From positions 1-64,000 of the forward strand of contig QFZU02000049.1 of assembly GCA_003260025.2 (NCBI GenBank): a stretch of 64,000 nucleotides of DNA. The letters run 5' to 3'. The notes under the pieces were generated by a model. The model had not been told where the DNA came from and made no database searches. It worked only from the letters and a program-made list of their open reading frames with translations. The DNA comes from Microbispora triticiradicis. GTDB lineage: Bacteria > Actinomycetota > Actinomycetes > Streptosporangiales > Streptosporangiaceae. Below are positions 29,461-39,578 of the stretch, piece after piece (position 1 is the first letter of the stretch; each line of letters starts with the position of its first letter). The translations under genes were made by a program, and so were the position numbers.

Positions 29461-31929
29461 ATGGAACACGTGACCACGACGGGCCCGCGCGTCGTCGTCA
29501 TCGGGGCCGGCGTCGTCGGCGCGGCGCTCGCCGACGAACTGTCGGCCCGCGGCTGGACGGACGTCACGGTGGTCGACCAGGGCCCGGTGCCCGCGACCGG
29601 CGGCTCCTCCTCGCACGCGCCCGGCCTGGTCTTCCAGATCAACGGGTCGAAGACCATGACCCGGATGGCGCGCTACACCGTCGAGAAGCTCAGCTCGCTC
29701 GACCTCGACGGCGAGCCCTGCTTCCTCCAGGTCGGCGGCCTGGAGGTGGCCACCACCCCCGAGCGGCTCGCCGAGCTGCACCGGCGGCACGGCTGGGCCA
29801 CCTCCTGGGGTGTCGAATCGCGCCTGCTCACCCCCGCCGAATGCGCGGAGCTCTTTCCCCTGCTCGACCCAGGCGTCGTGCTCGGCGGTCTCCACATCCC
29901 CACCGACGGGATCGCCAAGGCCGTACGCGCGGTCGAGGCGCAGCTGCGCCGGGCCAGGTCGCGCGGCGTACGGGTGCTGGAGCGGCGCGAGGTGCTGGAC
30001 ATCCGCACCGAGGACGGCCGGGTGGCCGCGGTCGTGACCGGCCAGGGCGAGATCGCCGCGGACGTCGTGGTGTGCTGCGCCGGCATCTGGGGGCCGAAGG
30101 TCGCCGCGATGGCGGGCATGCCGCTGCCGCTCACCCCCCTCGCCCACCAGCTCGCCTGGACCGGGCCGGTGCCCGGGCTGGAAGGACACACCGAGGAGGC
30201 GACGCTGCCGATCCTGCGGCACCAGGACGCCGACCTCTACTACCGCCAGCGCTCCGGCGGCGTCGGCGTCGGCTACTACGGCCACCGGCCGATGCCGGTC
30301 CGGCCCGAGGACCTGCTGCCGGTGGACGAGGCCGAGGTGATGCCGTCGGTGCTCGCCTTCACTCCCGAGGACTTCGAGGACGCCTGGACCGAGACCCGGC
30401 GGCTGCTGCCCGGCACCCGCGCGGTGGAGATCGACGAGGGCATCAACGGGGTGTTCTCCTTCACCCAGGACCACATGCCGCTGCTGGGCGAGTCGCCCGA
30501 CGTGAAGGGCTTCTGGGTCGCCGAGGCGGTCTGGGTGACCCACTCCGCCGGGGTCGGCAGGGCGATGGCCGAGTGGCTGGTCGACGGCCACTGCTCGTCC
30601 TTCGACCTGCACGAGTGCGACGTCAACCGGTTCGAGCCGCACCAGCTCGCGCCCGACTACGTGCTGGCCCGCGGCTGTCGGAACTTCGTCGAGGTCTACG
30701 ACATCATCCACCCGCTCCAGCCGATGGAGGAGCCGCGGCCGCTGCGCCTCAGCCCCTTCCACGCCCGGCAGCGCGAGCTGGACGCGTACTTCCTCGAGGC
30801 GTCCGGCTGGGAACGGCCGCAGTGGTACGGCGCCAACGCCCGCCTGCTGGAGGGCGGGGACATCCCGGCGCCCGGCGACTGGGCCGCCCGCTACTGGTCG
30901 CCGATCGTCGGCGCGGAGGCCCGGGCGTCCCGCGAGACCGTCGCGTTGTACGACATGACCGCGCTGAAACGCCTGGAGGTCGCCGGCCCCGGCGCCCTCG
31001 ACTTCCTCCAGCGGCTGACGACCGGCCAGATGGACAAGTCGGTCGGCTCGGTGACGTACTGCCTGCTGCTCGACGTGGACGGCGGCATCCGCAGCGACGT
31101 GACCGTCGCCCGGCTGGGCCGCGACACGTTCCAGGTCGGCGCGAACGGCAACCTCGACCTGGACTGGCTCCACCGCCACCTGCCGGAGGACGGGTCGGTC
31201 GTGGTCCGCGACATCACCGCCGGCACCTGCTGCCTCGGCGTCTGGGGGCCGCGCGCCCGCGACCTCGTGCAGCCGCTGACCGGCGCCGACTTCTCCAACC
31301 AGGGCTTCCGCTACTTCCGGGCGAAGAAGGCGTACGTCGGCGCCGTGCCGGTCACCGCGCTGCGGCTGTCGTACATCGGCGAGCTGGGCTGGGAGCTCTA
31401 CACGACGGCCGACCTCGGCGCGAAGCTGTGGGACACCCTGTGGGAGGCCGGACGGGAGTACGGGATCATCGCCGGCGGGCGCGGCGCGTTCGCCAGCCTC
31501 CGGCTGGAGAAGGGCTACCGGTCCTTCGGCACCGACATGACCTTCGAGCACGACCCGTACGAGGCCGGGCTCGGGTTCGCCGTCAGGATGGACAAGGGCG
31601 ACTTCGTCGGCCGCGCGGCGCTGGAGCGGCGCAAGGAGAACGTGCGCCGCCGCCTCACCTGCCTGACCATCGACGACCCCGCCCAGGTGGTCATGGGCAG
31701 AGAGCCGGTGTACGACGGTGACACGGGCGTCGGCTACGTCACCAGCGCGGCCTTCGGCTACACGATCGGCAAGGGCATCGCCTACGCCTGGCTGCCCGCC
31801 GCGCTGGCCACGCCCGGCCGGACGCTGGAGATCGGCTACTTCGACCGCCGGGTGACCGCCGTGGTCGCCGAGGAGCCCCTGTTCGACCCCGCGATGGAAC
31901 GACTGCGCGGGACCGGGGAGGCCCGATGA
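29461..31929 (+). CDS. Dimethylglycine-dehydrogenase-like FAD/folate flavoprotein
   Basis: An 822-residue protein with the DMGDH layout. An N-terminal DAO-type FAD domain ([18 protein letters not shown]) occupies about residues 1-380, followed by the FAO_M linker domain. A GCV_T folate domain covers about 430-700 and GCV_T_C runs to the end. His52 in SSSHAPGL is where DMGDH attaches FAD covalently. The enzyme should demethylate dimethylglycine to sarcosine, passing the methyl group to tetrahydrofolate or releasing formaldehyde. GAGGAG lies before the ATG. It is two bases from betB and overlaps soxB by ATGA. Sarcosine dehydrogenase is the main alternative, but a dedicated sarcosine oxidase follows. 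Confidence 0.9.
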   Translation: MEHVTTTGPRVVVIGAGVVGAALADELSARGWTDVTVVDQGPVPATGGSSSHAPGLVFQINGSKTMTRMARYTVEKLSSLDLDGEPCFLQVGGLEVATTPERLAELHRRHGWATSWGVESRLLTPAECAELFPLLDPGVVLGGLHIPTDGIAKAVRAVEAQLRRARSRGVRVLERREVLDIRTEDGRVAAVVTGQGEIAADVVVCCAGIWGPKVAAMAGMPLPLTPLAHQLAWTGPVPGLEGHTEEATLPILRHQDADLYYRQRSGGVGVGYYGHRPMPVRPEDLLPVDEAEVMPSVLAFTPEDFEDAWTETRRLLPGTRAVEIDEGINGVFSFTQDHMPLLGESPDVKGFWVAEAVWVTHSAGVGRAMAEWLVDGHCSSFDLHECDVNRFEPHQLAPDYVLARGCRNFVEVYDIIHPLQPMEEPRPLRLSPFHARQRELDAYFLEASGWERPQWYGANARLLEGGDIPAPGDWAARYWSPIVGAEARASRETVALYDMTALKRLEVAGPGALDFLQRLTTGQMDKSVGSVTYCLLLDVDGGIRSDVTVARLGRDTFQVGANGNLDLDWLHRHLPEDGSVVVRDITAGTCCLGVWGPRARDLVQPLTGADFSNQGFRYFRAKKAYVGAVPVTALRLSYIGELGWELYTTADLGAKLWDTLWEAGREYGIIAGGRGAFASLRLEKGYRSFGTDMTFEHDPYEAGLGFAVRMDKGDFVGRAALERRKENVRRRLTCLTIDDPAQVVMGREPVYDGDTGVGYVTSAAFGYTIGKGIAYAWLPAALATPGRTLEIGYFDRRVTAVVAEEPLFDPAMERLRGTGEAR

Positions 31930-33152
31930 ACCCACTGCCCGATTCCCTGCCTGACCACCCCGACCGGCTGTGGCGCTCCGCCGAGCCCAAGCGGTCGTAC
32001 GACGTGGTGATCGTCGGCGGCGGCGGCCACGGCCTCGCCACGGCATACTACCTGGCCAAGAACCACGGGATCACCGACGTCGCGGTGCTGGAGCGCGGCT
32101 GGCTCGCGGGCGGCAACATGGCCCGCAACACCACCATCATCCGGTCGAACTACCTGTGGGACGAGAGCGCGGGCATCTACGAGCACGCGCTGAAGCTGTG
32201 GGAGGGCCTGGAGGAGGACCTCGGCTATCCGCTGCTGTTCAGTCAGCGCGGCGTGCTCAACCTCGCGCACAGTCTTCAGGACGTCCGCGAGAGCGTGCGC
32301 CGGGTCAACGCCAACCGGCTCAACGGCGTCGACGCCGAGTGGCTGACGCCGGAGCAGGTCAAGGAGGTCTGCCCGATCGTCGAGATCTCTCCGGACGTGC
32401 GCTACCCGGTGCTCGGCGCCACCTTCCAGCCGAGGGCCGGGATCGCCAAGCACGACTACGTGGCCTGGGGCTTCGCCAGGGCGGCGGCGGACCTCGGGGT
32501 CGACCTGATCGAGCACTGCGAGGTGACCGGCCTCGACGTGCGCGACGGCCGGGTGACCGGGGTGCGGACCACCCGCGGCCCGATCGCCGCGAAGAAGGTC
32601 GCGCTGGCCGCCGCCGGACACTCCTCGGTGGTCGCCGGGTTCGCGGGCGTGCCGCTGCCGCTGCAGAGCCACCCGTTGCAGGCGCTGGTGTCGGAACTGC
32701 TCGAACCGGTGCACCCCACCGTGGTCATGTCGAACGCCGTCCACGTGTACGTCAGCCAGGCGCACAAGGGCGAACTGGTCATGGGCGCCGGAATCGACAC
32801 GGCCAACTCCTACCGGCAGCGCGGGGCGTTCCACATCATCGAGCGGCAGATGGCGGCCGCGCTGGAACTGTTCCCGGTCTTCGCCCGCGCGCACGTGCTG
32901 CGCACCTGGGGCGGCGTCGTGGACGTCACCCCCGACGCCTCACCCGTCGTCGGGCTCACCCCGGTCGAGGACCTCTACGTGAACTGCGGCTGGGGAACCG
33001 GCGGGTTCAAGGCCACCCCGGGCGTCGGCTGGTGCTACGCGCACACCGTGGCGACCGGCGAGCCGCACCCGCTCAACGCCCCCTTCTCACTCGACCGGTT
33101 CACCACCGGCAGGCTCGTCGACGAGCACGGCGCCGCCGCCGTCGCCCACTAG
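31926..33152 (+). CDS. soxB: Sarcosine oxidase, beta subunit
   Basis: A 408-residue beta subunit of heterotetrameric sarcosine oxidase. It binds FAD through [17 protein letters not shown] and holds the sarcosine oxidation site. His176 in [12 protein letters not shown] corresponds to the histidine that carries covalent FMN in known SoxB. The complex converts sarcosine, tetrahydrofolate and oxygen to glycine, methylene-tetrahydrofolate and peroxide. The ATG overlaps the preceding stop by four bases; soxD begins 14 bases later. Confidence 0.95.
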   Translation: MNPLPDSLPDHPDRLWRSAEPKRSYDVVIVGGGGHGLATAYYLAKNHGITDVAVLERGWLAGGNMARNTTIIRSNYLWDESAGIYEHALKLWEGLEEDLGYPLLFSQRGVLNLAHSLQDVRESVRRVNANRLNGVDAEWLTPEQVKEVCPIVEISPDVRYPVLGATFQPRAGIAKHDYVAWGFARAAADLGVDLIEHCEVTGLDVRDGRVTGVRTTRGPIAAKKVALAAAGHSSVVAGFAGVPLPLQSHPLQALVSELLEPVHPTVVMSNAVHVYVSQAHKGELVMGAGIDTANSYRQRGAFHIIERQMAAALELFPVFARAHVLRTWGGVVDVTPDASPVVGLTPVEDLYVNCGWGTGGFKATPGVGWCYAHTVATGEPHPLNAPFSLDRFTTGRLVDEHGAAAVAH

Positions 33153-33166
33153 TTCTCGGAGCGCAG

Positions 33167-33445
33167 ATGCTGCTGATCGCCTGCCCGTGGTGCGGGCCGC
33201 GGGACGAGGCCGAGTTCCACTACGGAGGGCAGGCGCACGTCGCCCATCCGGAGGACCCGGCCGCCCTCTCCGACGAGGAGTGGGCCCGCTACCTGTTCTT
33301 CCGCGACAACCCCAAGGGCCTGTTCGCGGAGCGGTGGAGCCACGCGGCCGGGTGCCGCCGCTGGTTCAACGCCGTACGGGACACCGCCACCAACGAGATC
33401 CACGCCGTCTACCGGGCCGGCGAGCCGCGGCCGGTGATCACATGA
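33167..33445 (+). CDS. soxD: Sarcosine oxidase, delta subunit
   Basis: A 92-residue zinc subunit. The four ligands expected for the family, Cys6, Cys9, His59 and Cys63, are all present at exactly those positions (ACPWCG and SHAAGCRR), so the structural Zn site should form. It overlaps soxA by ATGA. Confidence 0.95.
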   Translation: MLLIACPWCGPRDEAEFHYGGQAHVAHPEDPAALSDEEWARYLFFRDNPKGLFAERWSHAAGCRRWFNAVRDTATNEIHAVYRAGEPRPVIT

Positions 33446-36327
33446 GCGGCCGGCCGTACCGCCGCGAGGGTGTGACCGGGCGGGTCCTGCGCTTCCGGTT
33501 CGACGGCCGCGACCTCGAAGGCCTGGCGGGCGACACGCTGGCTTCGGCGCTGCTGGCCAACGGCGTGCGCACGGTCGCGAGCAGCGTCAGGCTCGGCCGC
33601 CCGCGCGGCGTCTACGCCGCGGGCTGTGAGGAGCCCAACGCGGTCGTCCAGATCGAGGAGCCGTTCCCCGAGCCGATGCTCACGGCCACGACCGTCGAGT
33701 TGTACGACGGCCTGGTCGCCACCGGGCTCCCGGGGCGGGGAAGGCTGGCCGACCGGCCCGACCCGGCGCGGTACGACGCCGTCCACACGCACTGCGACGT
33801 GCTCGTGGTCGGCGCGGGACCGGCCGGCATCGCCGCCGCGGGCGTGGCCGCGCGGGCCGGTGCGCGGGTCATTCTCGCCGACGAGCGGCCCGAGCCGGGC
33901 GGCGGCCTGCTCGGCACGACCGAGACGGTGGACGGCCGGCCGGGCCGCGCGTGGGCGTCCGCCGAGATCGCCGCGCTGACCGCCCTGCCGGACACGCGCG
34001 TGCTGCGCCGCACCACCGTCATCGGCCACTACGACGACAACTACGTCGTCGCGGTCGAGCGGCGGACCAACCACCTCGGCGCGGCGGCCCCGCCCGGCAT
34101 GGCGCGCGAACGCGTCTGGCGGATCCGCGCGAAGCGCGTGGTGCTGGCCACCGGCGGGCACGAGCGGTTCGTCGCCTTCGCCGGAAACGACCTGCCCGGC
34201 GTCATGCTGGCCGGCGCCGCCCGCACCTACGTGAACCAGTACGGCGTGCTGCCCGGCCGCCGGGCGGTCGTGTTCACCACCAACGACACCGCCTACGCGG
34301 CGGCGCTCGACCTCGCCGACGCCGGGATCGAGATCGCCGCCGTGGCCGACGTACGGCGGGAACCGGGCAGTGCTTGGGCGGACTGGGCGTGGGCGGACCG
34401 GTGCGCGGAACGCGGCATCGAGGTCCTCACCGGGCACGTGGTGACGGCGGCGAAGGGCGAGGGCGAGGTCACCGGGGCCGAGATCGCCCCCCGCTCCGGC
34501 CGCGGGACCAGGGAGGTCGCCGCCGACCTGCTGCTCGTGTCCGGTGGCTGGACGCCGGTGGCCCACCTGTTCAGCCAGGCCGGGGGCACCCTGCGGTACG
34601 ACGAAGGGCTGGGCGCGTTCGTCCCCGGCGAGACCCGTCAGGCGGCCGAGGCCGCCGGGTTCGCCGCCGGCGTGACGACGCTGCGCGACTGCCTGGCGGA
34701 CGGCGCCGAGGCGGGCCGCCGCGCGCTGACCGCCCTCGGGTTCGGTGCGCCTGGGGTTACTGTGCCGGTGGTGGAGGAGGAGCCCGCCAACGCGCCCGCC
34801 GAGCACCTGTGGCTGGTGGAGTCGGGCGACTACGGCACCCACTTCGTGGACCTGCAGCGTGACGTGACGGTGGCGGAGGTGCTGCGCGCGACCGGCGCGG
34901 GCCTCACCTCGGTCGAGCACGTCAAGCGCTACACCACCGCGGGCACGGCCCACGACCAGGGCAAGACCTCCGGCCTGCTGACCAGCGGCGTCGTTGCGCA
35001 CGCCCTCGGCGTCGACGTCGCCGGGCTCGGGACCACGACGTTCCGCGCGCCGTACACACCGGTCTCGTTCGCCGCGCTGGCGGGCCGCGACCGAGGGCCC
35101 CTGCACGACCCGGTGCGCGTCGCCGCCATGCACGAGTGGCACGTGGCACGCGGCGCGCTGTTCGAGAACGTCGGGCAGTGGAAGCGGCCCTGGTACTACC
35201 CCCGGCCCGGTGAGGACATGGGCGCCGCGGTGCTGCGCGAGTGCGCCGCCGTACGGGAGGGCGTGGGCGCGATGGACGCCTCCACACTCGGGAAGATCGA
35301 CGTGGTCGGCCCCGACGCGGGGGTGTTCCTGGACCGGCTCTACACGAACATGATGAGCACCCTCAAGGTCGGCTCCATCCGCTACGGCGTCATGTGCCGC
35401 CCCGACGGCATGGTCTTCGACGACGGCACCGCCATCCGCCTGGCGGACGACCGCTACCTCGTCACCACGACCACCGGCAACGCGGCGGCGGTGCTCGACT
35501 GGATGGAGGAGTGGCTGCAGACCGAGTGGCCGGACCTGCGGGTCCGCTGCACCTCGGTCACCGAGCAGTGGGCGACGGTCGCGCTCGCCGGGCCGCGCTC
35601 CCGCGAGGTGCTCGCGGCCCTCGCCCCCGGCCTCGCCGTCGGCAACGCCGACTTCCCCTTCATGACCTGGCGGGACGCCGAGGTCGCCGGGATCGAGGCG
35701 CGGGTCTGCCGGATCAGCTTCTCCGGCGAACTGGCCTACGAGATCAACGTCTCGTCCTGGTACGGGCTCGCCCTGTGGGAGGCGGTCATGGCGTCCGGCG
35801 AGGTCACGCCGTACGGCACCGAGACCATGCACGTGCTGCGGGCGGAGAAGGGATATCCCATCGTCGGCCAGGACACCGACGGCACGGTCACCCCGCAGGA
35901 CCTCGGCATGGAGTGGATCGTCTCGAAGAAGAAGGCCGACTTCGTCGGCAGGCGGTCGTACGCGCGGGCGGACACGTCCCGGCCCGACCGCAGGCACCTG
36001 GTGGGCCTGCTGCCGGAGGACCCCGGCGTGCTGCTGCCCGAGGGCGCGCACCTTGTTTCCGCCCCTGTGGCGGGCCCTGTGGCGCCCACTGCACGGCCCA
36101 CTGCACGGCCCACTGCCCTGGCCGCGCCGCCGGTGCGGGCGCTCGGCTTCGTCACCTCCAGCTACCGCAGCGCCGCGCTCGGCCGGACGTTCGCGCTCGC
36201 GCTGGTCAGCGGCGGGCGCGGGCGCGTCGGCGAGCGGTTGTACGCGCCGGTCGGGGACGACCTGGTGCCGGTGACCGTGACCTCCCACGTCCTGTACGAC
36301 CCGGAAGGAGCCCGCCGTGACGGCTGA
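33442..36327 (+). CDS. soxA: Sarcosine oxidase, alpha subunit
   Basis: A 961-residue alpha subunit. The N-terminal 2Fe-2S-like fold domain lacks an obvious cluster and reads RFRFDGRDLEGLAGDTLASAL. The NAD(P)-binding domain follows (DVLVVGAGPAGIAAAGVAARAG in part, then VVLATGGHERFVAF). C-terminal GCV_T and GCV_T_C domains bind tetrahydrofolate and receive the methylene group through the internal channel. A low-complexity insertion of Pro/Ala/Thr repeats separates the two folate domains near residues 874-895, encoded by 12-bp tandem repeats. Overlaps soxD by four bases and soxG by eleven. Confidence 0.95.
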   Translation: MSGRPYRREGVTGRVLRFRFDGRDLEGLAGDTLASALLANGVRTVASSVRLGRPRGVYAAGCEEPNAVVQIEEPFPEPMLTATTVELYDGLVATGLPGRGRLADRPDPARYDAVHTHCDVLVVGAGPAGIAAAGVAARAGARVILADERPEPGGGLLGTTETVDGRPGRAWASAEIAALTALPDTRVLRRTTVIGHYDDNYVVAVERRTNHLGAAAPPGMARERVWRIRAKRVVLATGGHERFVAFAGNDLPGVMLAGAARTYVNQYGVLPGRRAVVFTTNDTAYAAALDLADAGIEIAAVADVRREPGSAWADWAWADRCAERGIEVLTGHVVTAAKGEGEVTGAEIAPRSGRGTREVAADLLLVSGGWTPVAHLFSQAGGTLRYDEGLGAFVPGETRQAAEAAGFAAGVTTLRDCLADGAEAGRRALTALGFGAPGVTVPVVEEEPANAPAEHLWLVESGDYGTHFVDLQRDVTVAEVLRATGAGLTSVEHVKRYTTAGTAHDQGKTSGLLTSGVVAHALGVDVAGLGTTTFRAPYTPVSFAALAGRDRGPLHDPVRVAAMHEWHVARGALFENVGQWKRPWYYPRPGEDMGAAVLRECAAVREGVGAMDASTLGKIDVVGPDAGVFLDRLYTNMMSTLKVGSIRYGVMCRPDGMVFDDGTAIRLADDRYLVTTTTGNAAAVLDWMEEWLQTEWPDLRVRCTSVTEQWATVALAGPRSREVLAALAPGLAVGNADFPFMTWRDAEVAGIEARVCRISFSGELAYEINVSSWYGLALWEAVMASGEVTPYGTETMHVLRAEKGYPIVGQDTDGTVTPQDLGMEWIVSKKKADFVGRRSYARADTSRPDRRHLVGLLPEDPGVLLPEGAHLVSAPVAGPVAPTARPTARPTALAAPPVRALGFVTSSYRSAALGRTFALALVSGGRGRVGERLYAPVGDDLVPVTVTSHVLYDPEGARRDG
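36063..36114 (+). repeat. 12-bp tandem repeats inside soxA
   Basis: Two near-identical units of CCCTGTGGCG-GG/CC (36063-36074, 36075-36086) are followed by two exact copies of GCACGGCCCACT (36091-36102, 36103-36114). They keep the frame and add a flexible four-residue repeat between folate domains. Confidence 0.7.
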
Positions 36328-36928
36328 GTCTGTGGCTGGGTCTGTGGCTGAATTCGCGATCGGGCGCAGGAGCCCGGCGGCGGCGTACGCCGCCAGGTTC
36401 GCGGCGGCGAGCGCGGGCGGCGCGATCCGCCTGGCGGAGATCCCCTTCCTCACCCACCTGAACGTCCGGGCCGACCCCGCGAGCCCGGCGGCGGAGCGGA
36501 TCGGGGCGGCCCTCGGCGTGCCGCTGCCGGTGGAGCCCGGTGTCGTGACCGAAGGAGGCGGCCTGAGCGTGCTGTGGCTCGGGCCGGACGAGTGGCTGGT
36601 CGTCGGCCCGGACGGCGCCGCGCGGGAGCTGACCGAGCGGATCCGGGACGCGGCGGCCGGCGAGCACGTCTCGGTCGTGGACGTGTCGGCGCAGCGCACG
36701 ACCCTGGTGGTCGCCGGGGAGCGGGCGCGGGACGTGCTGGCGCACGGCTGCGCGCTCGACCTGCACCCCCGGGAGTTCGGCCCCGGCCGGTGCGCGCAGA
36801 CCCTGCTGGCCAGGACCGGGGTCGTCCTGGTCGCCGTGGAGGACGGCTTTCACGTGCTCGTCCGCTCCTCCTTCGCGGCGTACGCGGCGGAGTGGCTGCT
36901 CGACGCGTCCGTCGAGTACAGGGGATGA
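36317..36928 (+). CDS. soxG: Sarcosine oxidase, gamma subunit
   Basis: A 203-residue gamma subunit, family SoxG, with the core LWLGPDEWLVVG, VVDVSAQRTTLVV and GRCAQTLLARTGVVL. It stabilises the alpha-beta-delta complex. The GTG at 36317 follows GGAAGGAG and overlaps the soxA end by eleven bases. It closes the betA-sox unit; a hairpin begins at its stop codon. Confidence 0.93.
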   Translation: MTAESVAGSVAEFAIGRRSPAAAYAARFAAASAGGAIRLAEIPFLTHLNVRADPASPAAERIGAALGVPLPVEPGVVTEGGGLSVLWLGPDEWLVVGPDGAARELTERIRDAAAGEHVSVVDVSAQRTTLVVAGERARDVLAHGCALDLHPREFGPGRCAQTLLARTGVVLVAVEDGFHVLVRSSFAAYAAEWLLDASVEYRG

Positions 36929-36983
36929 AAGGCGGCCTCGCGGCGTGACGTACCATCGAGGGCGCTCGTGAGGAGGCCGCTTT
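36928..36983 (+). terminator. Likely terminator of the betA-sox operon
   Basis: The arm AAAGGCGGCCTC (36928-36939) pairs with GAGGCCGCTTT (36973-36983) with one bulged G, around a 33-base loop, and ends in TTT. It starts at the soxG stop codon and lies before panD. Confidence 0.5.
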
Positions 36984-37002
36984 CGAACCCCGGTGGGAGA
37001 CC

Positions 37003-37434
37003 ATGTTCCGCACGCTGATGAAGTCGAAGATCCACCGCGCCACCGTCACGCAGGCCGATCTGCACTACGTCGGCTCGGTGACGATCAGCGCGGACCTCAT
37101 GGCCGAGGCGAACCTCGTCGAGGGCGAGAAGGTCGACATCGTCGACATCGACAACGGCAACCGCCTGTCGACGTACGTCATCGAGGGCCCGGCGGGCTCC
37201 GGGACGATCGGCATCAACGGCGCCGCCGCCCGGCTCATCTCGGTCGGCGACCTCGTGATCATCATCGCGTACGCGCTGGTCGCCGAGGAGGAGGTCAAGG
37301 CGCTCAGGCCGCGCGTCGTCTTCGTCGACCGGGACAACAAGCCGGTCCACGTGGGCTCCGACCCCGCCGCGGCGCCGGAGGGCAGCGGCCTCATCCCGGG
37401 CGACGTTCCGGCCGACATCCCGGCCGGCGCGTAG
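37003..37434 (+). CDS. panD: Aspartate 1-decarboxylase
   Basis: A 143-residue pyruvoyl enzyme making beta-alanine for pantothenate and CoA. The self-cleavage site is Gly24-Ser25 in YVGSVTIS; Lys9, Tyr58-region (RLSTYVIEG) and the [12 protein letters not shown] block are intact. GGGAG precedes the ATG. Its place after soxG is probably chance, since a hairpin separates them and no metabolic link is obvious. Confidence 0.96.
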   Translation: MFRTLMKSKIHRATVTQADLHYVGSVTISADLMAEANLVEGEKVDIVDIDNGNRLSTYVIEGPAGSGTIGINGAAARLISVGDLVIIIAYALVAEEEVKALRPRVVFVDRDNKPVHVGSDPAAAPEGSGLIPGDVPADIPAGA

Positions 37435-37516
37435 ACCTCCTGGCGGTGATCTCCCTCCGGCGGTGGGCTTTTCCGGCTCATCGGTAATCCTGGGGTCTCC
37501 GGAGGGACTACTGGGT

Positions 37517-38086
37517 GTGGACGATCCCGAAGAACGATTCACCGCCCTCTACGACCGGCACTACCGGGCCGTGCTGGGCTACGCGTTGCTGCGGGCCGAG
37601 CACGGCGTCGCCGAGGACGTGTGCAGCGAGACGTTCCTGGTCGCCTGGCGGCGCCTGGGCGAGCTGCCCGAGCCCGTGCTGCCGTGGTTGCTGGGCGTGG
37701 CCCGCAACCTGCTGGCCAAGCAGCGTGACTCACGCGGCCGGCGGCAGGCGCTGGTCGACCGCATCGCCGCGCTGAGCACCGAACGCGACACCGTGGCCTG
37801 GGACGTGGCCGACCACGTCGTGGACCGGACGACCGCGCTGGCCGCGCTCGCGACCCTGCCGGAGCAGGACGTGGAGGCGATGGCGCTGGCGAGCTGGCAC
37901 GGCCTGCCGCCCGAGCAGGCCGCCACCGTGATGGGCTGCTCCACCCGCACCTACAACGTGCGGCTGCACCGTGCCCGCAAACGGTTGAGCCGGGCGCTGC
38001 GCGCCGAACCGGCCGGCGGCCCGGCCGGGACTGCCCGGCGCCCGCGAGCGGTCGAACACGGACAGCGGTTCGCGGAGGAGGCGTGA
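37517..38086 (+). CDS. RNA polymerase sigma factor, ECF-type
   Basis: A 189-residue sigma-70 family factor. Region 2 (FTALYDRHYRAVLGYALLR...ETFLVAWRRL) and region 4 (LATLPEQDVEAMALASWHGLPPEQAA, with the helix-turn-helix ending CSTRTYNVRLHRARKRL) are clear. GTG at 37517 is chosen because GGAGGGA (37501-37507) is nine bases upstream; the frame is open 18 codons earlier. The stop overlaps the next start (TGATG), so the partner protein is co-translated. Target promoters cannot be identified. Confidence 0.92.
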   Translation: MDDPEERFTALYDRHYRAVLGYALLRAEHGVAEDVCSETFLVAWRRLGELPEPVLPWLLGVARNLLAKQRDSRGRRQALVDRIAALSTERDTVAWDVADHVVDRTTALAALATLPEQDVEAMALASWHGLPPEQAATVMGCSTRTYNVRLHRARKRLSRALRAEPAGGPAGTARRPRAVEHGQRFAEEA

Positions 38087-39354
38087 TGGACACCGGGCAA
38101 TCTCGTAGCACTCCCCAGGAGGAGCACATGACCGAGCGCATGTTCGCCCAGCTCAAGCCTGAGCGGCTGGACGAGCTGACCGAGGTGGCCCATCGCCGCC
38201 GCCGTACGGACGATCTCGCCCGGGCCTTCCGGACCCCGGCCGCGCCGCCGCGGCGCGTCCCTTCGCTCGGACGCCGCCCGTGGTTCCTGGGGGGTGTGCT
38301 GGCCGCGGGGCTGGCCGCCGCCGTGATCGTCGTGCCCGGGGTGACCCCCGATTCGGGCCCGGCCGTCCCCGGCACCGGGGGGCAGCCCCGAGGGAACTCG
38401 CACGACATCGCCGCCGCACCCACCACCGGCGCACCCACCACCGAGGTCCTTGACGCGCGTACCGTGCTGCTGGCCGCCGCCGAGAGCGCGTCCAGAGTCG
38501 AGGCCGGCACCGGGCACTACTGGTACACACGTGACCGCACCTTCAGCCGCCACGTCGTCGACGACGACGCGTACGCCACGAGACTGAAGGCCCTCGTCGC
38601 CGAGCGGGACAAGAGGGCGGCGTCGGGTTCCCGGCAGGCCGCCGACCGGTGGTTCGAGGAAAAGGTGACCGAGCTCAAGAAGAACCCCGCGCCGCTGCCG
38701 TACGTCGTCTTCTCGGGGAGCACGGACGAGACCTGGCGGGCCCGCCGGAAGGGGGACGCCAACCGCAACGTCAGCAGGTCGGACGGCAGGCTGACGTTCG
38801 GGTCGCCCGAGGACGAGCGGAAGTGGCGCGCGTCCGGTGCGCCCCGGCTCGCCAAGGGCGGCGAGAGGAGTTACGAGGACCGGCTCGACCGGGTCCTCTC
38901 GATCGACAACCCCGGCATCACCATCCGCAACGTCGACCGGCTGCCGACGGACGAGAAGGTGCTGGAGCGGCGGCTGCACGAGCTCTACCGGGCACGCCCG
39001 GGCGGCGGCGCGAACGAGGAGGACTTCTCCGTCTACCTGTGGCAGACGGCCGTCGACCTGCTGAACGCCCCGATCACGCCGGGCACCCGCGCGGCGCTGT
39101 TCCGGGTGCTGGCCGGTGAGCGAGGGCTGACCGCCCTCGGCGATCGCGCCGACACGCTGGGGCGTACGGGGGCGGCCCTGGCGGCGAAGGGCCCCGGCGA
39201 CGACGGCGGATCGATCGAGTACCGGATCATCATCGATCCCGACTCGGCCAGGCTCCTGCAGTACGAGGTGGTCGGCGACGGCGAATCCGCGCCGAACCTC
39301 CGGGTCAGCCTGGAGGAGGCCGGCTGGGTGGACGATCTCCGCGAACGTCCCTGA
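38086..39354 (+). CDS. CU044_5270-type membrane protein, probable partner of the sigma factor
   Basis: A 422-residue protein with a basic cytoplasmic N-terminus (RRRRTDDLARAF), one transmembrane helix at about 65-83 (GGVLAAGLAAAVIVV) and a large outside domain. The shape and the partnership with an upstream sigma gene match the CU044_5270 family. These are presumed to hold or tune the sigma factor, though a zinc anti-sigma motif is absent. Start could be ATG 38086, overlapping the sigma stop, or ATG 38128, which has a perfect AGGAGG five bases before it. A hairpin terminator follows. Confidence 0.8.
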   Translation: MDTGQSRSTPQEEHMTERMFAQLKPERLDELTEVAHRRRRTDDLARAFRTPAAPPRRVPSLGRRPWFLGGVLAAGLAAAVIVVPGVTPDSGPAVPGTGGQPRGNSHDIAAAPTTGAPTTEVLDARTVLLAAAESASRVEAGTGHYWYTRDRTFSRHVVDDDAYATRLKALVAERDKRAASGSRQAADRWFEEKVTELKKNPAPLPYVVFSGSTDETWRARRKGDANRNVSRSDGRLTFGSPEDERKWRASGAPRLAKGGERSYEDRLDRVLSIDNPGITIRNVDRLPTDEKVLERRLHELYRARPGGGANEEDFSVYLWQTAVDLLNAPITPGTRAALFRVLAGERGLTALGDRADTLGRTGAALAAKGPGDDGGSIEYRIIIDPDSARLLQYEVVGDGESAPNLRVSLEEAGWVDDLRERP

Positions 39355-39368
39355 ACGGCATATAAGGG

Positions 39369-39417
39369 CGGCCGGGGCCAGATCCGTTCTAATCGAATGG
39401 GTCGTAAGCCCCGGCCG
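39369..39417 (+). terminator. Probable terminator after the sigma operon
   Basis: CGGCCGGGGC (39369-39378) and GCCCCGGCCG (39408-39417) pair exactly around a 29-base loop and are followed by TTT. Confidence 0.5.
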
Positions 39418-39578
39418 TTTCCGTCTCTCACGTCGCGATGCGCATGAGGGAAATATCGGTTATTACCTCAAAAAGGGAGCGCACCTGTAACTCCAACAAA
39501 TGGCTGTCGTGGGCGTGCCTGCGTCGGGTTGGTGTGGAAGAATTAATACAGGCATTCGAATTGGAGGGGGGAAGTGTG

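Noticed and set aside
37003-37434. panD as part of the choline/sarcosine operon
   Set aside because: A terminator-like hairpin separates it from soxG, it has its own ribosome site, and no metabolic link is evident.
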